From NCBI GenBank assembly GCA_964605145.1, contig CAZSBG010000004.1, positions 1 to 64,000 of the forward strand: a stretch of 64,000 nucleotides of DNA. The letters run 5' to 3'. A model generated the notes under the pieces. The model searched no databases. It worked only from the letters and a program-made list of their open reading frames with translations, and was not told where the DNA came from. Positions 56,601-64,000 of the stretch are shown here, one piece after another. Each line of letters starts with the position of its first letter. Within the stretch, counting starts at the first letter, position 1. The translations under genes were made by a program, and so were the position numbers. The stretch comes from CAZSBG01 sp964605145. Its GTDB lineage: Bacteria; Zhuqueibacterota; Zhuqueibacteria; Thermofontimicrobiales; Thermofontimicrobiaceae.

Positions 56601-58871
56601 GTGGCGGTCATTGCGCGGGAGGACAAACCCGGCGCCAAGCGATTGGTCGCATATTGCGTCCCGGGCGATAAAAATGAAAGTGAGAGCACGGATCAGCGCA
56701 AACACGAACGCGTACCGTTTCTCAGCGAAGTCACGATTAAATTGAACGGCGATGAAAAAACACGATTCAAAACTGAAGATATTTCACCGGGTGGCGCGCG
56801 TCTTTTAACTATTTCTCCAATTCCCAACTGGCAGCAAATACAGCAAATGCGCATGGCATTGAAGCTGCCTGTCGTGCCGGAGCAAATTCAACTCGACAGC
56901 GATCTGATATGGCAGGAAAATGGTAAAATCGGTATTGCCTTTCGCGATATGAGTTCAGAGAAAAAAACGCTGATCAATGAAACCATTTCCAGGCTCAAAG
57001 AAAATCAATTCGTGTTGATGAACGAATTGCGGAGCTTTGTCAAAGAAAACCTGCCGGACTATATGGTTCCATCGGCCTTTGTCATTATGGATCGGCTGCC
57101 GCGAACTCCCAGTGGAAAAATTGATCGGAAATCCCTGCCGGAACCGGATCAGGAACGAACCGAGCCAAGCGGCGCCTATGTGGAACCGCGCGACGAAGTG
57201 GAGGAAAATCTCTCCAAAATTTGGAGCCAGGTTCTCGGCATGGAAAAAATTGGCATTCATGAAAACTTTTTTGAATTGGGCGGCGATTCCATTCTGAGCA
57301 TTCAGGTGATTGCCCAGGCAAACAAAGCCGGCATTCGGCTCACGCCCAAGCAATTGTTCGAACAGCCGACCATTGCCGGATTGGCTTCGGTGGCAGGAAA
57401 AAGCCAGGCCATTCATGCGGACCAGGGACTCGTCACAGGCGATGTGGCGCTGACGCCCATTCAAAAGTGGTTCTTCGAGCAGAATCTGCCGAATCCCCAT
57501 CACTGGAACCAGTCGGTGCTGTTCGAAATTGAACAGCATCTCAAGCCCAGTGTGCTGAAACAATCCGTGCTGAGCCTTGTCGAACATCACGATGCGCTGC
57601 GCCTGCGGTACTCAGATTCGATGATTTCGCCGGAGCAGAAGATGATCGAAGAGGAAGCCGAACCGGTATTCACTCATATGGATTTATCAGCGCTGCCGGA
57701 AAATGAATTTCAAACCGCAATCGAAAAAACGGCAGTTTCGGTTCAGGAAAGTCTCAATCTGGAAACCGGGCCAATCATTCGCGTGATTCTTTTCAACCTG
57801 GGAGAAAGTCAGCCTCAGCGATTGATGGTGGTCGTCCATCACCTGGCCATTGATGGCGTCAGTTGGCGAATCCTGCTGGAAGATTTGCAGACCTCGTATC
57901 AGCAAATCGAAAAAAAGGGCGCTGTTCAATTGCCGGCAAAATCGACATCCTTCAAGTACTGGGCAGAAAAACTCGCGAATCATGCGCATTCACCCGAACT
58001 CGAAAAAGAATTGGAGTACTGGCTGCACGTCGGCGAGCGGTCAATTGTCCCACTCAAGACCGATTTTGATTCCGGCAAAAACACGGAAGCCTCGGCAAAA
58101 AATATTGCTGTTTCGCTCACTGAAGAAGAGACGAAAAAACTGCTCAAAGAAGTCCCTTCGGTGTATCGAACGCAGATCAATGATGTTTTGCTGACTGCGT
58201 TGGCCCAAACATTTGCCAACTGGATGAATTCACGTTCCGTGCTGGTGGAGATGGAAGGTCACGGTCGCGAAGACCTGTTCGACGATGTGGATATTTCCCG
58301 AACTGTGGGATGGTTTACGACGATTTACCCGGTGCTGCTAAATTTGGGAGTGAGTCGTTCCACCGGCGATGAAATAAAACGCATCAAGGAACAATTACAC
58401 AAACTGCCGAATCATGGTATCGGATTCGGATTGTTGAAATATATGTCCCAAAATAGTGAAGTGGTGGAAAAGCTTCGGACATTGCCGGAGCCGCAGATCA
58501 GTTTCAATTATCTGGGACAATTTGACCAGGGCGGTGAAAATTCAGGCGCATTCAAAGGCGCGAAAGAGTCCAGCGGCCCTGATCATAGTCTGCTGGGGGA
58601 GCGGAGTCATTTAATTGAGATCAATGGGAGTGTGGCTGGCGCCAGGCTGCAACTGGATTGGACGTACAGTGAAAACATTCACCAGCGTTCCACTGTTGAA
58701 AAACTGGCCAATGAGTTTATCGCCAACCTGCGGACCATTATCGCGCATTGTGAAAATCCGGAGGCCGGCGGTGTAACGCCATCCGATTTCCCATTGGCGA
58801 ATCTCAATCAGAAAAATCTTAACAAAGTGCTGAATAAGTTGAATAAAAACAAGGAAAAGCGAACCGTATGA
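50601..58871 (+). CDS. Dimodular NRPS with a PilZ domain inserted in its second adenylation domain (C-A-PCP-C-A[PilZ]-PCP-E)
   Basis: This 2756-residue protein adds two residues. After LSPEKRALLELRLKKK come C1 at about 35-470 (HHIISDGWS), A1 at about 490-1000, PCP Ser1046, C2 at about 1095-1530 (HHVASDGWS) and A2 at about 1550-2180. The second PCP carries Ser2230 in GGDSI, and E is at about 2275-2720 (HHLAIDG, EGHGRE, RTVGWFT, NYLGQ). The pockets are nearly the same: DAEDIGTVIK and DAEDIGTIIK. The acidic pair at positions 239 and 278 suggests a basic side chain such as Lys or Orn, without certainty. A2 is interrupted by about 105 residues forming a PilZ domain, described separately; A1 has a short loop at the same place. 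The E domain implies a D-residue. The stop overlaps the next start as ATGA, so the last two genes are translationally coupled. Confidence 0.95.
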   Translation: MSDYSKIIASLSPEKRALLELRLKKKGSKYNSFPVSFSQQRLWFLDQLEPGNAIYNIPSAVKLSGELNVSALKQSINEIVRRHEILRTSFMSVNGDPMQMVAPSFNIELPVIDLEGVAEEEREALINRLAIQEAERPFDLSRGPLLRTSLIRLSDTEHIALYTMHHIISDGWSMGVLIREVAILYDAFSNGKPSPLPELPLQYADFSKWQRKWLQGEVMEKQLDHWKQQLGDTPPALELPTDRTRPAEQTYRGADQTFHFSKELSDRLTNFSRRNGATLFMTLLAAFQTLLYRYTQQDDITVGSPIANRNRAETEALIGFFVNTLVLRGDLSGNPTFRELIARIKETTLGAYANQDLPFEKLVETLQPDRDMSHTPLFQVMFILQNTPMRASELPTLSMQPLKIESQTSEFDITLSMNEGPDGLSGALQYNSDLFNAGTISRMLHHFELLIEYITANPDLRIAEIPLLQASERHQLVTEWNDTQHSLPENPCIHSLFEAAVEKSPDAVAVMSGNETMTYGELNRRANQCARYLQGKGVGVDSLVGINVDRTFEMIVGLLGILKAGAGYVPLDPNYPSDRLAFMIDDSKLSVIFTKQHLAELLPKNGAEFILLDSDWETIAAQSEKNLSAPVDSQNIAYVIYTSGSTGKPKGVLITHQSVVNHNLAVARMFELTPADRVLQFASINFDAAVEEIFPTLLSGATVVMRDGDGVLPSGGELLTMVQRYNLTLLDLPTAYWHEWVYEMSLLDEPVPQSLRLVIVGGDKASSEKFAAWQRKTSANVSWINTYGPTETTVIATAIEVKNEKGGWDSAVELPIGRPIENTTTYILDSHMQPVPVGIPGELYIGGLCLARGYLDRPDLTAEKFVPDPFSDSPGSRLYKTGDLVRYLADGNIEFIGRVDFQVKIRGFRVEPGEIETALLQHSSLRDTIVIAREEAPGDKRLVAYYVPEENTEIESADLRNHIAESLPEYMVPAAFVMLESLPMTPNGKVDRRALPAPDYGRPELEAQYVAPRTPAEELIADLWSQVLNVEKVGAYDSFFDLGGHSLLATQLISRLRDVFQVELPLRTIFETPTVATLAQHIERAKLSDTTIQAPPIKKVSRDKPLPLSFAQQRLWFMDQLEPGSPLYNIPDAVRLSGNLNIDALTQSLKEIVRRHEILRTSFQTVDGKATQVIAESIELDFPIIDLGHLPESEREAEAQKLILADAKKPFDLGTGPMLRTLLIRLSEQEHIVLLTMHHVASDGWSTGVLIREIAALYDAYSNGKTSPLPELEIQYADYAHWQRNWLKDNVLDEQLNYWKSQLGDSPSMLELPTDFPRPAVQTNKGDHITFSLPKELSERLVEISRKQGATQFMTLLAAFQTLLHRYTGQDDINVGTPIANRTRSETEALIGFFVNTLVLRADLSDNISFNKLLGQVRETTLGAYAHQDVPFEKIVDVIQPDRDMSRTPLFQAMFILQNTPAQSLKLEGLKLDSIELDTKISTFDITLSMAETESGLSGAFEYNTDLFKPSTIHRMIEHFKILLENMAANPDAPVSTLKILDDKEKQQILFNWNETETEYPAESCIHELFEKQVGNMPTATALISEAGVLTYKELNERANKLANHLRKIGVGQEKLVGISVERSPEMIIGLLAILKAGGGYVPLDPNYPEDRLTYMMQDSRLSVLLTKSHLAATLPTQNLHVIRLDLDWDTIAAESATNPVSGAMPTNIAYVIYTSGSTGKPKGVLVDHQSVVNHNMAVAEEFKLTSQDRMLQFASINFDAAVEEIFPTLLTGATLVLRSGDGVLASGADLLQMIDTKKLTVLDLPTAYWHEWVYEMTLLDENIPASLRLVIVGGDKASPERLAAWQRIAGKQVRLLNTYGPTEGTIIATAFDPDNEESPWTPGTDLPIGRPIANLKTHVLDTKLQPVPIGVAGELFIGGVGVARGYLNRPDLTAEKFIPDPYSKTPGARLYRTGDLVRYVESGDIEFVGRVDHQVKIRGFRIELNEIEGVLERHSSLREVAVIAREDKPGAKRLVAYCVPGDKNESESTDQRKHERVPFLSEVTIKLNGDEKTRFKTEDISPGGARLLTISPIPNWQQIQQMRMALKLPVVPEQIQLDSDLIWQENGKIGIAFRDMSSEKKTLINETISRLKENQFVLMNELRSFVKENLPDYMVPSAFVIMDRLPRTPSGKIDRKSLPEPDQERTEPSGAYVEPRDEVEENLSKIWSQVLGMEKIGIHENFFELGGDSILSIQVIAQANKAGIRLTPKQLFEQPTIAGLASVAGKSQAIHADQGLVTGDVALTPIQKWFFEQNLPNPHHWNQSVLFEIEQHLKPSVLKQSVLSLVEHHDALRLRYSDSMISPEQKMIEEEAEPVFTHMDLSALPENEFQTAIEKTAVSVQESLNLETGPIIRVILFNLGESQPQRLMVVVHHLAIDGVSWRILLEDLQTSYQQIEKKGAVQLPAKSTSFKYWAEKLANHAHSPELEKELEYWLHVGERSIVPLKTDFDSGKNTEASAKNIAVSLTEEETKKLLKEVPSVYRTQINDVLLTALAQTFANWMNSRSVLVEMEGHGREDLFDDVDISRTVGWFTTIYPVLLNLGVSRSTGDEIKRIKEQLHKLPNHGIGFGLLKYMSQNSEVVEKLRTLPEPQISFNYLGQFDQGGENSGAFKGAKESSGPDHSLLGERSHLIEINGSVAGARLQLDWTYSENIHQRSTVEKLANEFIANLRTIIAHCENPEAGGVTPSDFPLANLNQKNLNKVLNKLNKNKEKRTV
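56688..57002 (+). other. PilZ (cyclic-di-GMP-binding) domain inserted in an NRPS adenylation domain
   Basis: Residues about 2030-2134 of the host protein have no counterpart in other A domains. They carry RKHER at 2033-2037 (the RxxxR motif) and DISPGG at 2060-2065 (the D/NxSxxG motif), the two signatures that bind cyclic di-GMP. Beta-strand-like segments follow (IQLDSDLIWQENGKIGIAFRD) and then a C-terminal helix (LINETISRL), in PilZ order. The insertion lies in the small C-terminal A subdomain, between the strand LVAYCVPGD and the helix ELRSFVKENLPDYMVP that carries core A9. The reading frame is unbroken and A10 (SGKIDRK) follows. Ligand binding could change the subdomain rotation between adenylation and thiolation; that is inference. 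Confidence 0.88.
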
Positions 58872-61800
58872 GTATGGAAAATATTGAGGACATTTATCCG
58901 CTTTCCCCCATGCAGCAGGGAATGCTATTTCACAGTATTTATTCACCGGAAAGCGGTGAGTATATTGAACAGATGAGTTGCAAAATTAAAGGACAGCTTG
59001 ATGTAGACGCATTTGAACGAGCATGGCAGGAAGTTTTAAATCGACATACAATTTTACGAACCGCATTTGTGTGGGAAGATTTGGATGAGCCGCTTCAGGT
59101 TGTTCAGTCCGGGCTTGAGCTCAAAGTTGACTTGCAGGACTGGCGTTCCGGGGCAGTGAACGATATTCCCAAAAAATTGCAGGAATTCGTTGAATCTGAA
59201 AGAAAGAAAGGATTTGACCTGACCGAAGCGCCGCTCATGCGGGTCGCTCTGATTCAGGTATCGGATAGCGAATATCATTTCGTATGGTCTCACCACCATC
59301 TGCTGTTAGATGGATGGTCTGTGCCATTGTTATTGGAAGAAGTTTTTTCATTTTATGATACATTTCACCAGGGGCGGAAAATTGAGCGCGAACAGCCACG
59401 ACCATTTCGCGATTACATTGCCTGGTTGCAGCAGCAGGATTTATCCAAAGCCGAAGCATTTTGGAGAGATAAGCTGAACGGTTTTACAGCGCCAACGCCG
59501 CTTGTGATGGATAATGCAGTTGAATACGACGAAGTAAAGGAAGATTACAGTTACGTTCAGGATATGTTGTCCAAAGAAGTAACCGAAACACTGCAGAATC
59601 TGGCTCGTACGCACCAGGTTACGCTGAATACCTTCATGCAGGGCGCGTGGGCGTTGCTGCTGAGCATTTACAGCGGCGAAGATGATGTGTTATTCGGCGC
59701 CACGGTGTCCGGCCGGCCGCCGGAATTGCTCGGCTCCGAAACCATGCTGGGAATATTTATCAACACACTGCCAGTTAGAATCCAAGTATCCCCGAATGAG
59801 AATTTATTGACCTGGATCAAAGATATCCAGAAACAACAGAGCGAGCTGAGACAGTATGAGTTCAGCGCATTGACGCAAATTCAGGGATGGAGCCAGGTTC
59901 CCCGGGATATGCCTCTGTTTGAAAGCATTTTTGTTTTTGAAAACTACCCGGTCGAAGAGGCGATGAAAGAGGATAACTCCAGCGTCAACATCACCGATGT
60001 GGAATCGTATACGCGTACCAGCCTGCCCATCACTGTGGCAGCGTCTCCCGGGAAAAAGCTGGGCATTGAAATTTTGTTTGATCGTAAACGATTTAGCACG
60101 GCAGCAATCAAACGAACGATGAGCCATCTGAAGCGATTGCTGGGTGAGTTCGCGTCCAATGCCGACCGCCCAATTTCAGAGCTGACAATTCTCACAGAAG
60201 CCGATAAAAAGCTGTTGCTGGTGGATTGGAATGACACCGATGCAGATTTACCCTACAATACCTGTATTCATCATTTGATCGAACAACAGGTCGAGCGAAC
60301 GCCGGATGCGCCGGCTGTATTGTGCTGTGGCGAGGAGTTATCATTCAGCCAGTTGAATGAACGGGCAAACCAATTGGCGCGTTTCCTTCTCAAAGCCGGT
60401 CTGAAAACAGAAGACCTGGTGGGAATCTGCATGGATCGTTCCGTGAATGTCATTCTCAGCATGTTGGCTGTTTTGAAAGCCGGCGGTGCATACGTGCCCA
60501 TCGATCCGCTTTATCCCAAAGACCGAATTGAATACATGATCGTAGATTCCGGGACAAAGTTCATTCTCACCGAAGAAAAATACGCAGGAGAACTGCCGGA
60601 ATTTCAAATAACAAAAATTCGACTTGATTCCGATTGGTCAAAAATTTCCAATCTCGAAAAAACAAATCTGGAGCTTTCGGTGCAGCCGGAAAATCTGGCC
60701 TATATCATTTACACATCCGGCTCCACCGGCAAGCCCAAAGGCGTGATGCTGCAACACGGCGGATTGAGCAATTTTGCCGTGGCCTATGCAAATGTATTCG
60801 GTGTTGATTCCGAAAAGCGCGTTATTCAATTCTTCTCATTCAGTTTTGATGGTTCAGTGGGTGATATTTACATGTCGCTCATTTCCGGCGCCTGCTTGTG
60901 CATCATGGATGGGGAAGAACGAAATCCCGGCCCGGACATGAAAAAATTCATCGAAGAGACCGAGATAACAACCGGTGTGCTGCCACCCTCAGTTCTATCC
61001 GTACTATCGGAACAGGGCATGCCAAATATGAAAACAATCGGGTCAGGTGGTGATGCTGTCAGCAGTGACCTGGCTGAGCGATGGACTAAAGATCGCGATT
61101 ATCACAATGTTTATGGCCCAACCGAAGCAACCTGTGTGGTTACAACATATTTGACGAACAATTTGAATCCGAATGCAACCGTGGTGCCCATTGGCAAACC
61201 CCTGGGCAATGTGAAAATATACATACTCAATTCGCGCATGCAGCCTGTGCCCATCGGTGTTCCGGGAGAAATTTACATTGGTGGTGTTTCTCTCGCAAGA
61301 GGTTATTTGAACAAACCGGATCTGAGCGCGGAATCGTTCGTGCCGAATCCATTCAGTCAGCGTCAGGGCAATCGTCTTTACAAAACCGGTGATTTGGGAC
61401 GCTATTTGCCGGATGGCAATATCGAGTTCCTCGGTCGAGTCGACCATCAGGTGAAGATTCGCGGTTTCCGAATCGAGTTGGGCGAGATTGAAGAAAATTT
61501 GAATTCACATCCGGCGGTTCAGTATGCCGTTGTTCTGGCACGGGAAGATAAACCGGGTGATAAGCGACTCGTGGCTTATTTTGTGCCGGATCGAAAATCC
61601 AAAGAACAGCCGACTAATAATGATTTGCAGGAATTCCTGAAAAAGAAATTGCCAGATTACATGGTTCCGGCAGTATTTGTCATGCTGGAAGAAATGCCAC
61701 TCAGCCCAAGCGGGAAAATCGATCGGAAAGCGCTTCCGGCGCCTGAACTGGATCGGTCCGGCGGAAATGAATTTGTTGCGCCGAGCACCCCCACGGAAGA

Positions 61801-64000
61801 ATTGATTGCCGAAATTTGGGCAGAAGTTTTAGAGATTGAACAAATAGGTGTTTTTGATAATTTCTTTGAACTGGGCGGCCATTCCCTGACCGGCGTGAAA
61901 CTGCAAAGTCGCATTCAGGACGCGTTTCAAATCGAACTGCCGCTAAATAAGCTTTTCGAAGTGCCCACTGTTGCGGAGCTGGCGAATCTGATCGAAGGAG
62001 AAAAATTCTCTCAGGAAAAATCCGAAGCGCCTCCCATCGTGCCGGTTTCAAGGGAACAGGAAATTCCATTATCGTTCGCCCAGCACCGGCTGTGGTTTCT
62101 CGATCAATTGGAACCGAACAGTCCGTTTTACAATATTCCAACCGCCTTGCGATTTAAGGGGAATCTGAATGTTTCAGCGCTGGAAAAAGCTTTCGAGGAG
62201 ATCATAAAACGTCACGAGTCGCTGCGCACCACGTTTGATTCTTCGGACGGCAAGCCATTTCAGGTGATCGCGCCGAGTATTGACACCCCGTTGGAACGCA
62301 TTGATCTCACAGAAAAGCCGGAAAATGATCGCGAGAAAATGCTGAAGGACCTGGCGTTCGAAGAAGCTCAGCAGCCATTCGATCTGCAAAACGGGCCGTT
62401 ATTTCGAGTCAAACTGGTTCAAATGCAGACGGATGAATTTGCAATTCTGTTTACCATGCATCATATTATATCCGATGGATGGTCAATTACAATTTTCGTT
62501 CAGGAAATAGCTGCACTATACGAAGCATTCAATGCCGGGAAAGAATCACCGCTGCCTGAATTGAAAGTTCAGTACCCTGATTTTTCGCACTGGCAGCGTC
62601 AATGGCTGCAGGGAGAAGTGCTCGATGCCCAGCTTTCGTATTGGAAAGAAAAATTGGCCGGCAGTCCGCCTATTCTGGAATTACCGACAGATCGGCCGCG
62701 GCCGGCGGTTCAAAGCTTCAACGGAGCTACCTTGAGTAAATTCCTGCCCAAAAAGATGGCTGATGCTTTGAAAAAACTGAGCAGGGAAGAAGGCAGCACG
62801 CTGTTTATGACGTTGATGGCGGCGTTCAAAACGTTGCTTTATCGCTATACCGGTCAGGATGATATCTCTGTGGGGACGCCGATTGCAAACAGAAAGAATC
62901 TCGAGACAGAAAAGCTCATCGGATTTTTTGTCAATACGCTGGTGATGCGGACCGATCTCTCAGATGATCCTTCATTTCTTGATCTGCTCCATCGTGTTCG
63001 TGAAACAGCGCTGGAAGCATACGCGCATCAGGATATCCCATTCGAGACCATCGTCGAAGCCGTGCAGCCCGAACGGGATATGAGCCATTCGCCCCTGTTC
63101 CAGGTGATGTTCGTCCTTCAGGAGGCCCGTAAGTCAGATATCGAACTTTCCGATGTGATGATCACACCTTTGGAAACGGACAGCGGCAACGCGAAGTTTG
63201 ACCTCACCCTGGAAGTCCTGGAAGGCGTTGAACAGATGGAACTGGCATTCGAATACAACACCGATTTATTCGACGAATCGACCATCGACCGGATGTCCGG
63301 CCATTTCCTTAATTTACTGGAAACGATTTTACTTGATCCGGAACAACCGGTGTCCTCATTGCACATTATGGGGGATGGTGATAAATATCAAATGTTGACG
63401 GAATGGAATGAAACGACCGCAGAATTTCCTGACAATGCCTGCGTTCACGAAGTCTTCCAGAAACTGGCGGAAGAAAAACCGGATGCTGTGGCAACTATCT
63501 TTGAAAATGCTTCACAGACGTACGGTGAACTCAATGAAAAAGCCAATCAATTGGCGCGCTATCTCCAAAAACGAGGCGTTCAAAAAGAAAGTTTTGTGGG
63601 GATATGCATGGAACGATCCCTGGAAATGGTCATCGGCATCATGGCTGCGTTGAAAGCCGGCGGCGCATTTGTCCCGCTGGACCCTGCTTATCCGGCAGAA
63701 CGGCTGGCATTCATGATGGCCGATTCCAATTTATCTGTGCTGCTAACCCAGGAGAAAATCAATGAATTTCTCCCGGAACATGATGCAGAGACAGTTTGTC
63801 TGGATAACGAACAGGATACGATATTCCAGGGTAACGCCGAAAATTTGAACAATAATATCGTACCTGAGAATTTGGCTTATATGATTTACACATCCGGTTC
63901 CACCGGCAAACCCAAGGGAACCATGTTGCAGCACCGCGGCTTGTGCAATTTGGCAATGGCCCAGCATCAGGCGTTCGACGTGACATTTGGCAGCCGAATC
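58868..64000 (+). CDS. NRPS, 3' end outside the window (C-A-PCP-C-A...)
   Basis: The frame is open from 58868 to the window end (about 1711 residues), so the gene is partial. The first C (1-440) has YPLSPMQQGMLFH and HHHLLLDGWS, the DCL form expected after the E domain of the preceding protein. A1 is at about 460-970 (YTSGSTGKPKG, YGPTEATCV, YKTGD, SGKIDRK). Its pocket reads DGGVGGVCVK by eye, with FDGSVGD where FDASVWE is usual; I cannot assign it. The PCP carries Ser1006 in ELGGHSL. The second C is of the LCL type at about 1065-1500 (SFAQHRLWFLDQLEPNS, HHIISDGWS). A second A domain begins at about 1520 and has reached YTSGSTGKPKG when the sequence ends. The start overlaps the upstream stop by four bases. 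Confidence 0.95.
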   Translation, partial: MSMENIEDIYPLSPMQQGMLFHSIYSPESGEYIEQMSCKIKGQLDVDAFERAWQEVLNRHTILRTAFVWEDLDEPLQVVQSGLELKVDLQDWRSGAVNDIPKKLQEFVESERKKGFDLTEAPLMRVALIQVSDSEYHFVWSHHHLLLDGWSVPLLLEEVFSFYDTFHQGRKIEREQPRPFRDYIAWLQQQDLSKAEAFWRDKLNGFTAPTPLVMDNAVEYDEVKEDYSYVQDMLSKEVTETLQNLARTHQVTLNTFMQGAWALLLSIYSGEDDVLFGATVSGRPPELLGSETMLGIFINTLPVRIQVSPNENLLTWIKDIQKQQSELRQYEFSALTQIQGWSQVPRDMPLFESIFVFENYPVEEAMKEDNSSVNITDVESYTRTSLPITVAASPGKKLGIEILFDRKRFSTAAIKRTMSHLKRLLGEFASNADRPISELTILTEADKKLLLVDWNDTDADLPYNTCIHHLIEQQVERTPDAPAVLCCGEELSFSQLNERANQLARFLLKAGLKTEDLVGICMDRSVNVILSMLAVLKAGGAYVPIDPLYPKDRIEYMIVDSGTKFILTEEKYAGELPEFQITKIRLDSDWSKISNLEKTNLELSVQPENLAYIIYTSGSTGKPKGVMLQHGGLSNFAVAYANVFGVDSEKRVIQFFSFSFDGSVGDIYMSLISGACLCIMDGEERNPGPDMKKFIEETEITTGVLPPSVLSVLSEQGMPNMKTIGSGGDAVSSDLAERWTKDRDYHNVYGPTEATCVVTTYLTNNLNPNATVVPIGKPLGNVKIYILNSRMQPVPIGVPGEIYIGGVSLARGYLNKPDLSAESFVPNPFSQRQGNRLYKTGDLGRYLPDGNIEFLGRVDHQVKIRGFRIELGEIEENLNSHPAVQYAVVLAREDKPGDKRLVAYFVPDRKSKEQPTNNDLQEFLKKKLPDYMVPAVFVMLEEMPLSPSGKIDRKALPAPELDRSGGNEFVAPSTPTEELIAEIWAEVLEIEQIGVFDNFFELGGHSLTGVKLQSRIQDAFQIELPLNKLFEVPTVAELANLIEGEKFSQEKSEAPPIVPVSREQEIPLSFAQHRLWFLDQLEPNSPFYNIPTALRFKGNLNVSALEKAFEEIIKRHESLRTTFDSSDGKPFQVIAPSIDTPLERIDLTEKPENDREKMLKDLAFEEAQQPFDLQNGPLFRVKLVQMQTDEFAILFTMHHIISDGWSITIFVQEIAALYEAFNAGKESPLPELKVQYPDFSHWQRQWLQGEVLDAQLSYWKEKLAGSPPILELPTDRPRPAVQSFNGATLSKFLPKKMADALKKLSREEGSTLFMTLMAAFKTLLYRYTGQDDISVGTPIANRKNLETEKLIGFFVNTLVMRTDLSDDPSFLDLLHRVRETALEAYAHQDIPFETIVEAVQPERDMSHSPLFQVMFVLQEARKSDIELSDVMITPLETDSGNAKFDLTLEVLEGVEQMELAFEYNTDLFDESTIDRMSGHFLNLLETILLDPEQPVSSLHIMGDGDKYQMLTEWNETTAEFPDNACVHEVFQKLAEEKPDAVATIFENASQTYGELNEKANQLARYLQKRGVQKESFVGICMERSLEMVIGIMAALKAGGAFVPLDPAYPAERLAFMMADSNLSVLLTQEKINEFLPEHDAETVCLDNEQDTIFQGNAENLNNNIVPENLAYMIYTSGSTGKPKGTMLQHRGLCNLAMAQHQAFDVTFGSRI

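Noticed and set aside
56688..57002. The A-domain insert as an assembly error or frameshift artefact
   Set aside because: The frame is unbroken on both sides, A9 and A10 follow correctly, and the insert itself has complete PilZ motifs in the right order.
58868..64000. Chain-release thioesterase within the window
   Set aside because: None is visible at any protein end; the last gene is still in an adenylation domain when the sequence stops.

Overview
The window lies almost wholly inside one very large modular polyketide/non-ribosomal peptide (PKS/NRPS) gene cluster. All recognised genes are on the + strand and the last is cut by the window end. The coding DNA is of medium GC, the short intergenic gaps are clearly AT-rich, and several starts have a purine-rich ribosome-binding site. 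No taxonomic marker gene is present. A Gram-negative, non-actinobacterial environmental bacterium with a large genome is plausible, but this is inference only.

Layout: (a) 1-1605, AT-rich DNA with one small GNAT acetyltransferase gene. (b) 1606-21736, three PKS or hybrid proteins: FAAL-ACP-KS-AT-DH-ER-KR-ACP, then KS-AT-ACP-C-A-PCP, then KS-AT-KR-PCP. (c) 22022-64000, six NRPS proteins: C-A-PCP; C-A-PCP-ST-C-A-PCP-E; a second C-A-PCP-ST-C-A-PCP-E; C-A-PCP-C-A-PCP; C-A-PCP-C-A(PilZ)-PCP-E; and an unfinished C-A-PCP-C-A. No thioesterase, reductase or other release domain is seen, so the cluster runs past the right edge.

Working model: a fatty acid is activated by the fatty-acyl-AMP ligase domain, extended by one fully reducing module and one module without reduction, and joined to a first amino acid. 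That residue is extended with malonate and ketoreduced, which should give a statine-like gamma-amino-beta-hydroxy unit. The chain is then lengthened by up to about ten amino acids within the window, if every module is used once. Pocket residues read by eye suggest Gln for the second module of both ST-containing proteins and Phe for one module at about 49 kb. Terminal epimerisation domains point to D-residues. The product is therefore probably an acylated lipopeptide, possibly sulfated.

Three things stand out. First, a complete-looking PilZ (cyclic-di-GMP-binding) domain, with RxxxR and DxSxxG motifs, is inserted in frame inside the C-terminal subdomain of an adenylation domain (about 56688-57002), suggesting direct second-messenger control of an NRPS module. 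Second, PAPS-type sulfotransferase domains sit mid-chain between PCP and C domains in two neighbouring proteins. Third, those two proteins look like near twins with equivalent docking ends, so they may be alternative rather than successive assembly-line steps.
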